From Paenibacillus lycopersici (GTDB lineage: Bacteria > Bacillota > Bacilli > Paenibacillales > Paenibacillaceae), in contig NZ_CP048209.1 in NCBI RefSeq assembly GCF_010119935.1, positions 5,497,501-5,561,500 on the forward strand: 64,000 bases of DNA, given 5' to 3'. This document shows, in pieces, positions 1 to 8,857 of this stretch (its first letter is position 1; every line of letters begins with the position of its first letter). Below the pieces are notes generated by a model. The model saw nothing but the letters and a program-made list of their open reading frames with translations. It had not been told where the DNA came from and did not search any database. The position numbers and the translations under genes were made by a program.

Positions 1-1247
1 TGCCGATTCAGGCGGAATCGGCGGCTTCCATTCATGCCACCGACCAATGGTCGCGGCAATCCGGTTATGCAGCGACAACGAAACCATCCATGAAGTGGAC
101 GCTTCCTTTGAAGGGGGATGCCGACCGCTTCGTGATCGATTCCAAAGGCACGCTCTACGTACTTTCATCGGACCGGTTCTCGGTCATGCAACTGACGGCC
201 GTCCTGCCATCGGGCAAAGTAAGCTGGACCAAGCCGATAACGGGCAATTGGGGCGTAGGGCTAGCGCTGGCGCAGGATAAATATTTGATCGTGCTCGGTT
301 CATTGGGCACAGGGGGGAACTTCCATACCGACGATAACGGGAAAGATGATTACGATGGCTACGCAGCCGTGCTATCGAAATACGCAACCGACGGAACGCT
401 GCTATGGGAGAGACAATTCGAAGATACATTCATTCATCCGACGACCAACAATGTCGCCGTAGACACCGATGGCATGATCGCGTTCTCGGGCGAATACACC
501 TCCGTACTGCCAACCGTGCATAAAATTAGCGAACCGATTGATTTCAAGAAGGATCTGCAGGTCTTCCTCCTATCTTCGTCAGGCAAGCTGCTGGTTAGAA
601 CATCGATCGAATCGACCAAAAACAATCCCCTTTTTCTCTCTTCGCCGGTTTTCATCAAAGGGCAATTGTATGTCACGAAGAGCAAGGGGTATTGGAAGAA
701 AATCAGTAAAACGACTTCGATCGGGGCGACGGCTTCAGGAGAGGTATTGAAAATAAGCAAGCAAGGAACGGTGACGAAATTCTTTGCGTACCAAGGGAAT
801 TATCACCATGCTGAGCCGGTTTATTATAATAATCGCATGTATCTGCTGAGCAAGGATCATGTCTATGTCCTTAATCTCGAGGGCAAATTAATGACGACGA
901 TTCGAATAAGCGGTGTCGCGAACTGGAATCTGTCAATAAGCAAGAAAGGCGATCTCGTCGCAGGACAAGAAGTATTCCATTCGAATGGAAGCAAGCTGTA
1001 CAGGAGTCCGAACAATTTGATCCCTGTCAACGACATTACGATCGATAGCGGCAGCAACCTCATCTATCCGCGAGAGGATTTCACGGCCAACGAGCTGTCC
1101 GTCGTTTCTTATAACTATCGATCCAAGAAGTATAATTGGCAGCTGCCGATCGATCAATCGATAACCACCCCCGCAGTTATCGGGAACGACGGCACCGTTT
1201 ATATTGCGGGAAGCAAGCTTTTAGCCATCGGTCAGAAGACCTCATAG
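1..1247 (+). CDS. PQQ-like beta-propeller repeat protein (5' end outside window)
   Basis: The reading frame is open from base 3 to the stop, so the gene starts before the window. The visible part has about 415 residues. Repeating blocks such as DSKGTLYVL, DGTLLWERQF, SGKLLVRTS and NDGTVYIAGSKLLAIG are spaced roughly 40-60 residues apart, the pattern of PQQ-like or WD-type beta-propeller blades. The first visible residues (PIQAESAAS...) could be the region just after a signal peptide, so an extracytoplasmic protein is likely but not shown. No catalytic motif is seen. Such propellers often act as binding scaffolds in Paenibacillus; the ligand is unknown. A weak hairpin follows the stop. Confidence 0.75.
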   Translation, partial: PIQAESAASIHATDQWSRQSGYAATTKPSMKWTLPLKGDADRFVIDSKGTLYVLSSDRFSVMQLTAVLPSGKVSWTKPITGNWGVGLALAQDKYLIVLGSLGTGGNFHTDDNGKDDYDGYAAVLSKYATDGTLLWERQFEDTFIHPTTNNVAVDTDGMIAFSGEYTSVLPTVHKISEPIDFKKDLQVFLLSSSGKLLVRTSIESTKNNPLFLSSPVFIKGQLYVTKSKGYWKKISKTTSIGATASGEVLKISKQGTVTKFFAYQGNYHHAEPVYYNNRMYLLSKDHVYVLNLEGKLMTTIRISGVANWNLSISKKGDLVAGQEVFHSNGSKLYRSPNNLIPVNDITIDSGSNLIYPREDFTANELSVVSYNYRSKKYNWQLPIDQSITTPAVIGNDGTVYIAGSKLLAIGQKTS

Positions 1248-1276
1248 CGGTTAGCGCGAACTGTTTGATCGCGAAG

Positions 1277-1313
1277 CATCGCCGAAGAGGCGTTCCTCGC
1301 TTTTTCGGCGATG
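1277..1313 (+). terminator. putative terminator after the propeller gene
   Basis: The 10-bp arms CATCGCCGAA and TTCGGCGATG enclose a smaller GAGG/CCTC hairpin that is followed by TTTTT. It lies 30 bases after the stop. The T-run falls inside the larger stem, so the termination strength is uncertain. Confidence 0.45.
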
Positions 1314-1315
1314 GT

Positions 1316-1344
1316 TTGATACGTCACCCCGCTTTCGGTATAGT
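1316..1344 (+). promoter_or_regulatory. sigma-A type promoter for the pseudouridine synthase
   Basis: TTGATA (1316-1321), a 17-bp spacer and TATAGT (1339-1344), about 40 bases before the ATG at 1382. It overlaps the end of the preceding hairpin. Confidence 0.6.
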
Positions 1345-1381
1345 AAGAAGCAGATCGAACGTTTAGGAGCGTATAGGAACC

Positions 1382-2458
1382 ATGAACAAGAAACGTCCAT
1401 ATGAATCCGGCGCCGCGCCCGGCAAAGCGCCAGGCAAGACTGCGGCGGGCGGCACGTCGTCCGCGCGCGGCAAATCCGCGCCAGCCGGCGGCCGCGCGCG
1501 CTCGCATGCCAAGCCCGGAACAAGCCGGCCGGCGGCCCGGCCGGCTCCGGCCGCGAAGCCGCACGCCAAGCCCGCCGCACGCAGCTTCGCGGTGAAAGAA
1601 CCGGCGGAGCTGCTCGCCTTCCTGCTCGGGCATGTGACCGGCGAAGGCCGCAACGCCTTGAAAGCCATGCTGAGCCGCGGGCAAATCGCCGTCGACGGCA
1701 CGCCGTCGAAGATGTACAACCATCTGCTTCAGCCCGGCCAGACCGTTACCGTATCCAAGGAGCGCATCGCCGAGAAACCGCCGCTGATCGGGCTGACCAT
1801 CCTGCATGAGGACGATGACGTGATCGTCGTGCTCAAGGATGCGGGCCTCCTCTCCATCGCTTCCGAGCAGGAGAACGAGCTGACCGCCTACCGCCAGCTT
1901 ACGGCACATGTCCGCACGGCCGATCCGCGCAGCCGGATCTTCGTCGTCCACCGGCTGGACCGCGATACGTCCGGCGTCATGATGTTCGCGAAGAGCGAGC
2001 ATGTGCAGCAGCAGCTGCAGACGACATGGCAGGACAGCGTGGAAGAGCGCACGTACATCGCGCTTGTCGAGGGCAAAGTGAAGAAGACGGAGGGAACGAT
2101 CTCCACCTACTTGAAGGAGAGCAAGACGCTGAAGATGTACGCGACGAGCAACCCGACCGACGCGCAGCATGCCGTGACACATTACAAAGTGCTGCAAAGC
2201 AACGCGAACTTCTCCCTGCTGGAGGTGTCGCTCGAGACCGGACGGAAGAACCAGATCCGCGCGCATATGGAAGATATCGGCCATCCGATCGTCGGCGACA
2301 AGAAGTACGGCTCCCGCTCCAGGGCGATCGGCCGTCTTGGCCTGCATGCCCGCGTGCTGGCGTTCAAGCATCCGTCGACGGGAGCGCTCGTCCGGTTCGA
2401 AACCGATATTCCGAAAGCGTTCCTGAATCCGTTCAAAGAAGGCTTTAGTCCCAGGTAG
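1382..2458 (+). CDS. RluA-family RNA pseudouridine synthase
   Basis: Isomerises specific uridines of rRNA or tRNA to pseudouridine in the cytoplasm. After a low-complexity basic extension (residues 1-70, rich in Ala, Pro, Gly, Lys and Arg) there is an S4-type RNA-binding segment (about 72-125). The catalytic domain follows, with HRLDRDTSG at about 190-198; by family knowledge the Asp of HRLD (D193) is the nucleophile. The C-terminal GRKNQIRAHM and HPIVGDKKYG blocks are also typical. The length of 358 exceeds the usual 300 because of the extension. The ATG is preceded by TAGGAG and GGAA. The exact target uridine cannot be read from the sequence. It is the last gene before a convergent terminator. 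Confidence 0.9.
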   Translation: MNKKRPYESGAAPGKAPGKTAAGGTSSARGKSAPAGGRARSHAKPGTSRPAARPAPAAKPHAKPAARSFAVKEPAELLAFLLGHVTGEGRNALKAMLSRGQIAVDGTPSKMYNHLLQPGQTVTVSKERIAEKPPLIGLTILHEDDDVIVVLKDAGLLSIASEQENELTAYRQLTAHVRTADPRSRIFVVHRLDRDTSGVMMFAKSEHVQQQLQTTWQDSVEERTYIALVEGKVKKTEGTISTYLKESKTLKMYATSNPTDAQHAVTHYKVLQSNANFSLLEVSLETGRKNQIRAHMEDIGHPIVGDKKYGSRSRAIGRLGLHARVLAFKHPSTGALVRFETDIPKAFLNPFKEGFSPR

Positions 2459-2511
2459 GGTAACAATCGAACCGCAGCGCGCATTTCGACGACAACGCGT
2501 TCCAAGCAAAC

Positions 2512-2546
2512 AAGCGCATCGGCCACAGCAGTCGGCCGATGCGCTT
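2512..2546. terminator. bidirectional terminator between convergent genes
   Basis: Perfect 13-bp arms (AAGCGCATCGGCC / GGCCGATGCGCTT) with a 9-base loop, followed by TATTTG on the plus strand. It lies between the stops at 2458 (+) and 2564 (-). Confidence 0.75.
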
Positions 2547-2563
2547 ATTTGCGATTTGCAAGC

Positions 2564-3268
2564 TTATTTCGTTAAAGTAATGCCGCCGTTAGCCGCTTCC
2601 GACCGCCAGCTGCTCTGGTACGCGTCCAATTGTTCCGCCGGACGGAACACCGAGTTCCCATGGCATACCTCCAGCCGCCGCGGGCGAAGCTTCCGGACGA
2701 TTTCGCTGCTCCTGATCGCTTCCGCCATATCCCCCGTGAACATCGGCATCGGCTTCTTCAGCTTCCCCCGCTTCGACGTGAACAAATCCCCCGTCAGCAG
2801 CACGCCGTCCGCCTCGTGATAGTACACGACATGACCGGGCGAATGGCCCGGCGTCAGATGCACGGACAGCCCGCCGACCATCGCCAGCTCTCCGCTCTCG
2901 GTCTTCGGCAGCGGCTGAGCAAGCCCCCGCTCGACGGACTGCTGCGCTCTCTTGCGGCGCGGATAGATCGTCCGTCCTTCCATGTACGGAATTTCGATCT
3001 CGTGGGCAAGCACGTCCGCGCCCGGATACTTGGCAAGCAGCCCTTGGATGGCGCCCGTGTGGTCGGAATGGCCGTGCGTCAGCGCAATCCGGCGAACGGG
3101 AAGTCCGAGCGTCCGCTCGGCGAACGACGCGATCCCTTTCGTCATCATGGATATACCCGCATCCACCAGCGTAATCCCGTCTTGCTCCACGACCGCCCAT
3201 ACATGAATCGGAATAATCATCCACGTGCTCAAGCTCCATACATGCTCAGATATCCGTTCTGCTTTCAT
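2564..3268 (-). CDS. metallo-beta-lactamase-fold hydrolase
   Basis: Zinc-dependent hydrolase of the MBL superfamily, 234 residues. Visible metal ligands are HGHSDH at residues 65-70, a second His in TPGHSPGH (about 139-146), LLTGDLF (about 157-163, bridging Asp) and CHGN near residue 203. This pattern fits glyoxalase-II or lactonase-like members; the substrate cannot be assigned. There is no signal peptide. The ATG at 3268 follows GGGAGGCGGAAAATA, a good ribosome binding site. It is transcribed alone from a promoter carrying two palindromes, so it is probably repressor controlled, for example in detoxification or quorum quenching (inference). Confidence 0.85.
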   Translation of the reverse strand: MKAERISEHVWSLSTWMIIPIHVWAVVEQDGITLVDAGISMMTKGIASFAERTLGLPVRRIALTHGHSDHTGAIQGLLAKYPGADVLAHEIEIPYMEGRTIYPRRKRAQQSVERGLAQPLPKTESGELAMVGGLSVHLTPGHSPGHVVYYHEADGVLLTGDLFTSKRGKLKKPMPMFTGDMAEAIRSSEIVRKLRPRRLEVCHGNSVFRPAEQLDAYQSSWRSEAANGGITLTK

Positions 3269-3284
3269 TATTTTCCGCCTCCCG

Positions 3285-3311
3285 TAACCACTGGTTACTA
3301 ACCGCTGGTTA
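3285..3311. promoter_or_regulatory. tandem palindromic operator (AACCnnnGGTT twice)
   Basis: Two near-identical dyads, TAACCACTGGTTA (3285-3297) and TAACCGCTGGTTA (3299-3311), sit 14 bp centre to centre. They lie just downstream of the predicted minus-strand -10 of the hydrolase gene, the classical place for a repressor. The regulator is not identified; a TetR or MarR type protein is likely. Confidence 0.65.
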
Positions 3312-3312
3312 T

Positions 3313-3342
3313 ACTATAACGGATGACAGCCCTCGCTGTCAA
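3313..3342 (-). promoter_or_regulatory. sigma-A type promoter of the MBL hydrolase
   Basis: On the minus strand TTGACA (3342-3337), an 18-bp spacer and TATAGT (3318-3313). The -10 abuts the tandem operator. Confidence 0.7.
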
Positions 3343-3968
3343 TCCGTTCATGTACGGTTTCCTGAAAGACCGGCCCGGCTCCGGCCCAATCGACAGGATT
3401 GCGACAGCGTTCGTCAAATGAAGCAATTGTAAAGATAGGCGAGCAACCGGCAGAAAAAGCGCTGTTTTATTGTAAATTCGGTTGTTTTTATAATTTTCTG
3501 AATATTTACAATATTATAATAAGATTGTACACTGAAGTCAGATCAATCAAGACGAACGCCGCTCCTCGCCGAAGCTCCTGAAGGAGGCGCATTCGAAACC
3601 GATTGATCGGCAGTCCACTTTCATACGGAGAGGGGATAGTCCATTGGAGAAGGTCAGCGAAGCATGATCCGATCAGGCCCTGGAAAAAAGCAGCTCGGGT
3701 TGCGAAGCGGAGCATGCGGGATCCGGTATGGAATGATGATCGGGATGAAATCGGGCGGCATTGAAAATCTGAAAATGTGATTGAAGCATTTGGAACGGAG
3801 TGCAAAGGTCAATTGAATAGGTTATGGAACGGATAGGGATTTCGGTTGTCAGCGGACAAGCGGAATCCCTATTAGCGTTGCCCGGATAATGGCGATCGGC
3901 AGCTGCCATTAGCGAAGGCTTGCTTGGCAGGCTCGCTCGGGTAGGCTTGCCCGGCAGGCGATTGCCGC
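3343..3968. other. gene-less stretch
   Basis: No convincing coding sequence is seen. The segment around 3470-3540 is AT-rich, and TTGTAAATTC and GAATATTTACAA form an imperfect inverted repeat there. The rest (3540-3960) has GC-rich fragments with short repeats of GGCAGG and GGCTTGC but no start, RBS and frame combination that looks real. It may be the remnant of a lost gene. Confidence 0.5.
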
Positions 3969-4007
3969 TTGACTGCGGCCATTAAATTCGATTAATATCT
4001 AATTAGA
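3969..4007 (+). promoter_or_regulatory. promoter and palindrome before the ArsR/DUF2087 gene
   Basis: TTGACT (3969-3974), an 18-bp spacer and TAATAT (3993-3998), with the perfect palindrome TCTAATTAGA (3998-4007) directly at the end of the -10. The position suggests autoregulation by the ArsR-type product. Confidence 0.55.
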
Positions 4008-4054
4008 CATCCATTAAATCAATGACAATCGCATTCAAGAAAGGCGGTACCGCC

Positions 4055-4666
4055 ATGATGCAGCTGGACAAAATCGTCAATTATCACAAAGCGCTGGCCG
4101 ATCCCACCCGCATTCGGATGCTCATCCTGCTTGCCGAAGGCGAGCTGACCGGACAATCGCTGGCCGAGAAGCTATGCCTCTCCCCCGCCACCATTACGCA
4201 CCATGCCGCCAAGCTGCGCGCGGTCAGCCTGATCCATGAGCGCCGCGACAAGAACGCGATCTATTTCTCGCTGGATCATTATTTTCTGAAGCAATACGAG
4301 GGCTCCTTGAGCATCTTGCTCTCGAAGTCCGCCAATGCCGAGATCAAGGAGGCGGAACCGATGGACGAGAAGAACGAACGGCTGAAGCAGTCCGTGCTGC
4401 GCAATTTCTTCACGGCGGACGGCAAGCTGAAGCATATTCCGGCGCAATTGAAGAAGAAGCGGATCGTGCTGGAGCATCTTGCGGAGCGGTTGGACGAAGG
4501 CCGCGCGTACACGGAGAAAGAATTGAACGAATACATCAAGCAATTTCATCCCGACTTCGCCACGATTCGGCGGGAATTCATCATGCACGCGTACATGTAC
4601 CGGGAATCGGAAGTGTACGAGCGCAATCCGAAGGCAATGTGGGAGCGCTGGGAGACGCTGGCGTAA
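4055..4666 (+). CDS. ArsR-type HTH regulator with C-terminal DUF2087
   Basis: DNA-binding transcription regulator. Residues about 8-75 form an ArsR-like winged helix (ALADPTRIRMLILLAEGE, then LCLSPATITHHAAKL as the recognition region). Residues about 115-190 match DUF2087 (DGKLKHIPAQLKKK, YTEKELNEYI, FATIRREFI). No cysteine-rich metal site is seen, so metal sensing is not supported. An upstream in-frame ATG exists at 4022, but AAGAAAGGCGG at 4037-4046 is placed for the ATG pair at 4055/4058, which I prefer. The gene is monocistronic and convergent with the acetyltransferase gene. Confidence 0.85.
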   Translation: MMQLDKIVNYHKALADPTRIRMLILLAEGELTGQSLAEKLCLSPATITHHAAKLRAVSLIHERRDKNAIYFSLDHYFLKQYEGSLSILLSKSANAEIKEAEPMDEKNERLKQSVLRNFFTADGKLKHIPAQLKKKRIVLEHLAERLDEGRAYTEKELNEYIKQFHPDFATIRREFIMHAYMYRESEVYERNPKAMWERWETLA

Positions 4667-4719
4667 GCCGGCCCGGCGGGCCGGCAGCCCGCACGGGCGT
4701 CTTTCGCGGCAAGCCGCGA

Positions 4720-5256
4720 TCAGCCTACGATTTTACCGAAAATGAAGATGACCTGATGCGCTTGATGCTTGCTTCGAAGCTGCTCCTGCCTTTCCTTGCC
4801 GGAAGCGTAATCCGCGATCGGGGCGCGCTCCAATTGCTCATAATCGGCATTCATGGCGACCAGTTCATTGGTTAGGTAGCCGTTCTTCACATAGAACAGC
4901 TCGACTTTCAAATCGTCGGCCGCGCCGAGAGAGATCTCGCGCAAGCCTCTTCGCCGCACGGCCTCTTCGAACGACGCGATCAGACGCGAACCGATGCCCG
5001 TTCTCGCCAGCCGCTTCGTCTCGTCGAGCGTGACCGCAATGCCCTGCAGGGCTGCGGCGCCCGCTTCTCTCCGCGAAGGGTGCCCATAGACGATGCCGAT
5101 CAGCTCGCCGCCCGCGAACGCCGCCAAATACAGATCGGGATTAGCCTTCGCGCGCGCCTCGAATTCTTCGTAAGACTCCCTGTCCAGGTACTCGCATTGA
5201 AACGCATGCGCCGCGGCGTAATCCTCAGCGCGGATTGGACGAATGTCAATTGTCAT
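4720..5256 (-). CDS. GNAT-family N-acetyltransferase
   Basis: Transfers an acetyl group from acetyl-CoA to an unidentified amine. It has about 178 residues. The acetyl-CoA loop region reads RTGIGSRLIASFEEAVRRRG (about 84-103), with the C-terminal FYVKNGYLTNE strand typical of the fold. The frame extends upstream to 5325, but AAGGTGGGATTCGAG just before the ATG at 5256 (start MTIDIRPIRAEDY) marks the likely start. The C-terminal 30 residues are basic and helical. Substrate unknown. Confidence 0.8.
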   Translation of the reverse strand: MTIDIRPIRAEDYAAAHAFQCEYLDRESYEEFEARAKANPDLYLAAFAGGELIGIVYGHPSRREAGAAALQGIAVTLDETKRLARTGIGSRLIASFEEAVRRRGLREISLGAADDLKVELFYVKNGYLTNELVAMNADYEQLERAPIADYASGKERQEQLRSKHQAHQVIFIFGKIVG

Positions 5257-5387
5257 CTCGAATCCCACCTTCAACGTCGGTATACAGAACCTATTCTCGG
5301 CTGCCTTGCCGGGTTCCTTCCGCATCAGCCGATAATCGCGTCGAATCCGACTCCTTCAATGCCGCATATACCAATAACGATATGAAG

Positions 5388-5421
5388 AAGGCTGCCGACC
5401 CGCAACGGATCCGGCAGCCTT
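5388..5421 (-). terminator. terminator of guaB
   Basis: Perfect 10-bp arms AAGGCTGCCG / CGGCAGCCTT with a 14-base loop, located 26 bases past the guaB stop. On the minus strand the hairpin is followed by CTTCATATCG, so the T-tract is weak. Confidence 0.6.
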
Positions 5422-5446
5422 CGCTTCTTGTCTCGCGGCGGGTTTC

Positions 5447-6949
5447 TTACTCGCCGGTAATGTTGTTTTCCTTCAGGATGACATCATGCGCCCCGCCTTC
5501 GACGATGCTTGTCGCCGATACGAGCGTGATGCGCGCGTTGCGCTGCAGCTCCGGAATCGTAATGGAACCGCAGTTGCACATCGTCGACTTGATCTTGTGC
5601 AGCGTCTTGCCAAGGTTCTCCTGCAGGCTGCCCGCGTAAGGCACGTACGAATCGACGCCCTCCTCGAACATAAGGCCGGCCTTGCCGCCGGTGTCGTACC
5701 GCTCCCAGTTGCGGGCACGGTTCGAGCCTTCGCCCCAGAACTCTTTCACGAAATTGTTGCCGACCTTCAGCTTGCGCGTCGGGCTCTCGTCGAAGCGGGC
5801 AAAGTAGCGGCCCATCATGACGAAATCCGCGCCCATCGCCAGCGCCAGCGTAATATGATAGTCGTGCACGATGCCGCCGTCCGAGCAGATCGGAACGTAA
5901 ATGCCGGTCTGTTCGAAATATTCGTCGCGCGCCGCCGCCACTTCGATCAACGCGGACGCTTGGCCGCGGCCGATGCCCTTCTGTTCGCGCGTAATGCAGA
6001 TCGAACCGCCGCCGATGCCGATCTTGATGAAGTCCGCGCCGGCTTCGACCAGGTACAGGAAGCCTTCTCGGTCGACCACGTTGCCCGCGCCGATCTTGAC
6101 GTCGTCGAAATTCGATTTCACGTATTCGATGGTGTCCTTCTGCCATTCGGAATAGCCGTCCGAGGAGTCGATCACGAGCACGTCTACCCCCGCTTCGATC
6201 AGCGCCGGAACGCGTTCCGTGTAATCCTTCGTATTGATGCCCGCGCCGACGATGTAGCTCTTGTTCGCGTCGAGCAGCTCGGTCGGGTTCGTTTTATGCT
6301 CGTCGTAGTCTTTGCGGAAGACCAGGTATTCCAGGTTGCCCTCGTCGCTGACGACGGGCAGGCAGTTCAGCTTGTGATCCCAGATGAGATCATTCGCTTC
6401 CGACAGCGTAATCCCGGATTTGCCGTAGATCAGCTTGGAGAACGGCGTCATGAAATCGCCGACCGATTTGGTCTGCGCATCGCGGCTGACACGGTAGTCG
6501 CGGCCCGTTACGATGCCGAGCAGCTTGCCTTTGGGCGATCCGTCATGCGTGATGGCGACGGTGGAATGGCCCGTCCGTTCCTTCAGCTCCAGCACGTCCT
6601 TCAGCGTATGGTCCGGCGTCAGGTTGGAACGGCTGACGACGAAGCCGGCCTTGTAGCTCTTCGCCTTGCGGACCATCTCCGCCTGGCTCTCGACGGACTG
6701 CGAGCCGAAGATGAACGAGATGCCGCCGCAGCGCGCCAGCGCGACGGCCATCCGATCATCCGATACCGCCTGCATGACGGCGGAAGAGAACGGAATATTG
6801 AGCGCGTACTTCGGCGCTTCGCCCCTCTTGTACTTCACGATCGGCGTCTTAAGCGAGACGTTCGCCGGGTTGCAAGCTTTGGTCGTCAAGTTCGGCACCA
6901 GCAGAAATTCGCTGAAGGTGCGGGACGGTTCCATGTAAAAGTGTGCCAA
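5447..6949 (-). CDS. guaB: inosine-5'-monophosphate dehydrogenase
   Basis: Oxidises IMP to XMP with NAD+, the committed step of guanine nucleotide synthesis. It has 500 residues: TIM barrel split by two CBS domains (about 90-150 and 155-215). The catalytic loop is GIGGGSICITREQKG with the nucleophilic Cys at about 318, where classical enzymes have GPGSICTTR, so this belongs to a divergent IMPDH branch. CSDGGI and MMGRYFAR are phosphate-binding blocks. The start is TTG at 6949: AGGAGG lies 9 bases upstream, whereas the ATG five codons later has no such site. Single gene with its own hairpin downstream. Confidence 0.9.
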   Translation of the reverse strand: MAHFYMEPSRTFSEFLLVPNLTTKACNPANVSLKTPIVKYKRGEAPKYALNIPFSSAVMQAVSDDRMAVALARCGGISFIFGSQSVESQAEMVRKAKSYKAGFVVSRSNLTPDHTLKDVLELKERTGHSTVAITHDGSPKGKLLGIVTGRDYRVSRDAQTKSVGDFMTPFSKLIYGKSGITLSEANDLIWDHKLNCLPVVSDEGNLEYLVFRKDYDEHKTNPTELLDANKSYIVGAGINTKDYTERVPALIEAGVDVLVIDSSDGYSEWQKDTIEYVKSNFDDVKIGAGNVVDREGFLYLVEAGADFIKIGIGGGSICITREQKGIGRGQASALIEVAAARDEYFEQTGIYVPICSDGGIVHDYHITLALAMGADFVMMGRYFARFDESPTRKLKVGNNFVKEFWGEGSNRARNWERYDTGGKAGLMFEEGVDSYVPYAGSLQENLGKTLHKIKSTMCNCGSITIPELQRNARITLVSATSIVEGGAHDVILKENNITGE

Positions 6950-7130
6950 GCAATGTCGCCTCCTGTAAGGTGAATTCCGGATAAATTTTTACAAGCATAT
7001 CACACCGCCCTGAAACGCGCAATGGCAGGCGTAATTTCTGCATGCGGCAAAATATCCGGTATTCGCCAGGTTTGGAAGCAGACGCATACGGCGGCGTTCA
7101 GCCTTGCCCCGCACAGCTGCACGCGCCGAA

Positions 7131-8564
7131 TTATTGGGCCGGCGGCGCGCTGGTTACCGCTGCGTTCAACAGCTCCATCGCTTTGTTCCGCTGCGGATCC
7201 TCGGCCTGGTACTTGGCCATCAGCTTCGTCAAGATGCGGTACGCGGTCTTGTCGTTCATATCGCCGGTTACCGGCAGCGACTCCTGCTGCTGGAACGTGC
7301 GCACCGCCGCGGCCGTCGCTTCGTCGTAAATCCCCGTACCCTTGCCGGTATCGTAGCCGATCGTCTGGAGCATCTTCTGCACGGTGACGACCCTATCGCC
7401 GTAATCGCCGACCGCGAGCTTCAGTCCGGCGTCCAGTCTCGGAAGCAGCGCATAATCCGGCGCCGCGACGACGACGTTCGGATCGATGCCCTTCTTATGG
7501 ATCCATTGGCCGTTCGGCGTCCGCCATTGCGCTTCGGTCAGCTTCAGCACCGAGCCGTCCTTCAATTGATTAAAATTCTGCACGATGCCTTTGCCGAACG
7601 TCTTCTCGCCGACCACCTGCGCGCCGGCCGTATCCTTGAGCGCGGCGGTCAGCACCTCGGCGGAGCTTGCCGTATGTGCGTCCACGAGAATGGCGATCGG
7701 CAGCTTCCACGGCGTTTTCTGGCTGGATTTGTGCGTCAGCACCCGCTTCTCATCCTTATAGACGACTTGCACGATCGTCTTGCCCTTCGGCACGAACCGG
7801 TTCGCGATCTCGATCGTCGGGTTAAGCAATCCGCCGGGATTGCCGCGAAGATCGAGCAGCAGCGCCTTCATGCCCTGCTTCTGCAAGCTTTGGATCGCCG
7901 CGTCGAACTCCTTCGCCGTCTTCTCCGCGAAACGGCTGATCGTGATCACGCCGATCCCGCCCGGCTTCATCTCGGATGCCACCGTCAGCACCGGCACGTC
8001 GCCCCGGACGACCTTGACCGTCAGCGGCTTGCCGGACCGGCTGACGTCCAGCATCACCGTCGAGCCCGTTTCGCCCTGCAGCTTGGCTTTCAGCTCGTCG
8101 AAGGACAGCCCTTTCACGCTCTTGCCGTCGATGGCCGTAAGTTCGTCTTCCTTCCGCACCTTCGCCTTCTCGGCAGGCGCTCCTTTAATGACGCTGTCGA
8201 CGATGAACGCGCCGTCTTCCTGACGGATCTCCACGCCGATGCCGACGAAATGATCCTGGTACGACTGCACGTACGCTTCGCCTTTGTCTTCCGGCAAATA
8301 CACCGAATACGGGTCCTGCAGGGAGCCCACCATGCCTTCGGCAGCGCCGTCGACGAGCGCCTTGGAATCGGCGCCGTTCAAGTAATTGGCCCGGATTTCA
8401 TTGTACGCATAAGATAAATTGCCGAATGCCTTATCCTTGACGATGGGATACTGCAGCCATACGCTGAACCGTCCGCCGGCAAACCCGGCCGCCAAGAGAA
8501 GGACCATGACGACAACGACCGTTATCCGCCGCTGCCGCATTGCTTTCTCGCCATACCTATTCAT
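7131..8564 (-). CDS. S41-family carboxyl-terminal processing peptidase
   Basis: Membrane-anchored serine protease of the CtpA/CtpB type, 477 residues. An N-terminal transmembrane segment (about 14-32) is followed by a PDZ domain (about 103-185) and the S41 core (about 195-370) with the LDLRGNPGG block. The catalytic Ser is in DAHTASSAE (S300 by alignment to CtpB) and the Lys in GEKTFGKG (K325). A C-terminal peptidoglycan-binding domain follows (about 385-445, DRVVTVQKMLQTIGY). The frame extends upstream, but AAGAGGTGTCGG before the ATG at 8564 and the immediate signal anchor fix the start. Acts outside the membrane, probably on wall-associated or sporulation substrates. Confidence 0.9.
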   Translation of the reverse strand: MNRYGEKAMRQRRITVVVVMVLLLAAGFAGGRFSVWLQYPIVKDKAFGNLSYAYNEIRANYLNGADSKALVDGAAEGMVGSLQDPYSVYLPEDKGEAYVQSYQDHFVGIGVEIRQEDGAFIVDSVIKGAPAEKAKVRKEDELTAIDGKSVKGLSFDELKAKLQGETGSTVMLDVSRSGKPLTVKVVRGDVPVLTVASEMKPGGIGVITISRFAEKTAKEFDAAIQSLQKQGMKALLLDLRGNPGGLLNPTIEIANRFVPKGKTIVQVVYKDEKRVLTHKSSQKTPWKLPIAILVDAHTASSAEVLTAALKDTAGAQVVGEKTFGKGIVQNFNQLKDGSVLKLTEAQWRTPNGQWIHKKGIDPNVVVAAPDYALLPRLDAGLKLAVGDYGDRVVTVQKMLQTIGYDTGKGTGIYDEATAAAVRTFQQQESLPVTGDMNDKTAYRILTKLMAKYQAEDPQRNKAMELLNAAVTSAPPAQ

Positions 8565-8712
8565 TCCGACACCTCTTCCACAATCAACCTGTTTCCTCAC
8601 TCTATCGCATTCGACGGACGGTCGCAAGCTTGCCCGGAACGAGCGGAAACGCAGCTGCCCTCCTTCGGGCGGCACAGTCCGTTGCGCAGTACGTTTCGTA
8701 ATACGTTTCGTG

Positions 8713-8785
8713 AAAAAACAAAACAACCCCCTCGCGGAAGTATGCCGGCAGCCGATGGTCGGGCTGCCCGTCCTTCCGGAGGGGG
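8713..8785 (-). terminator. strong terminator of the aldo/keto reductase
   Basis: Long stem: CCCCCTC g CGGAAG (8727-8740) pairs with CTTCCG GAGGGGG (8773-8785), with an inner GGCAGCC/GGCTGCC helix. On the minus strand it is followed by TTGTTTTGTTTTTT (8726-8713). Confidence 0.85.
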
Positions 8786-8857
8786 CTATAGCATGTAAGG
8801 ATATGCCTCAAGATACAATCACGACGGTACTTCCCAATTACGGCTTACGACGGTACT

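Noticed and set aside
3399..3581. 60-residue plus-strand frame
   Set aside because: No ribosome binding site, no family resemblance, and it spans AT-rich promoter-like sequence.
6950..7130. Purine riboswitch before guaB
   Set aside because: The space upstream of guaB shows none of the conserved purine aptamer core.
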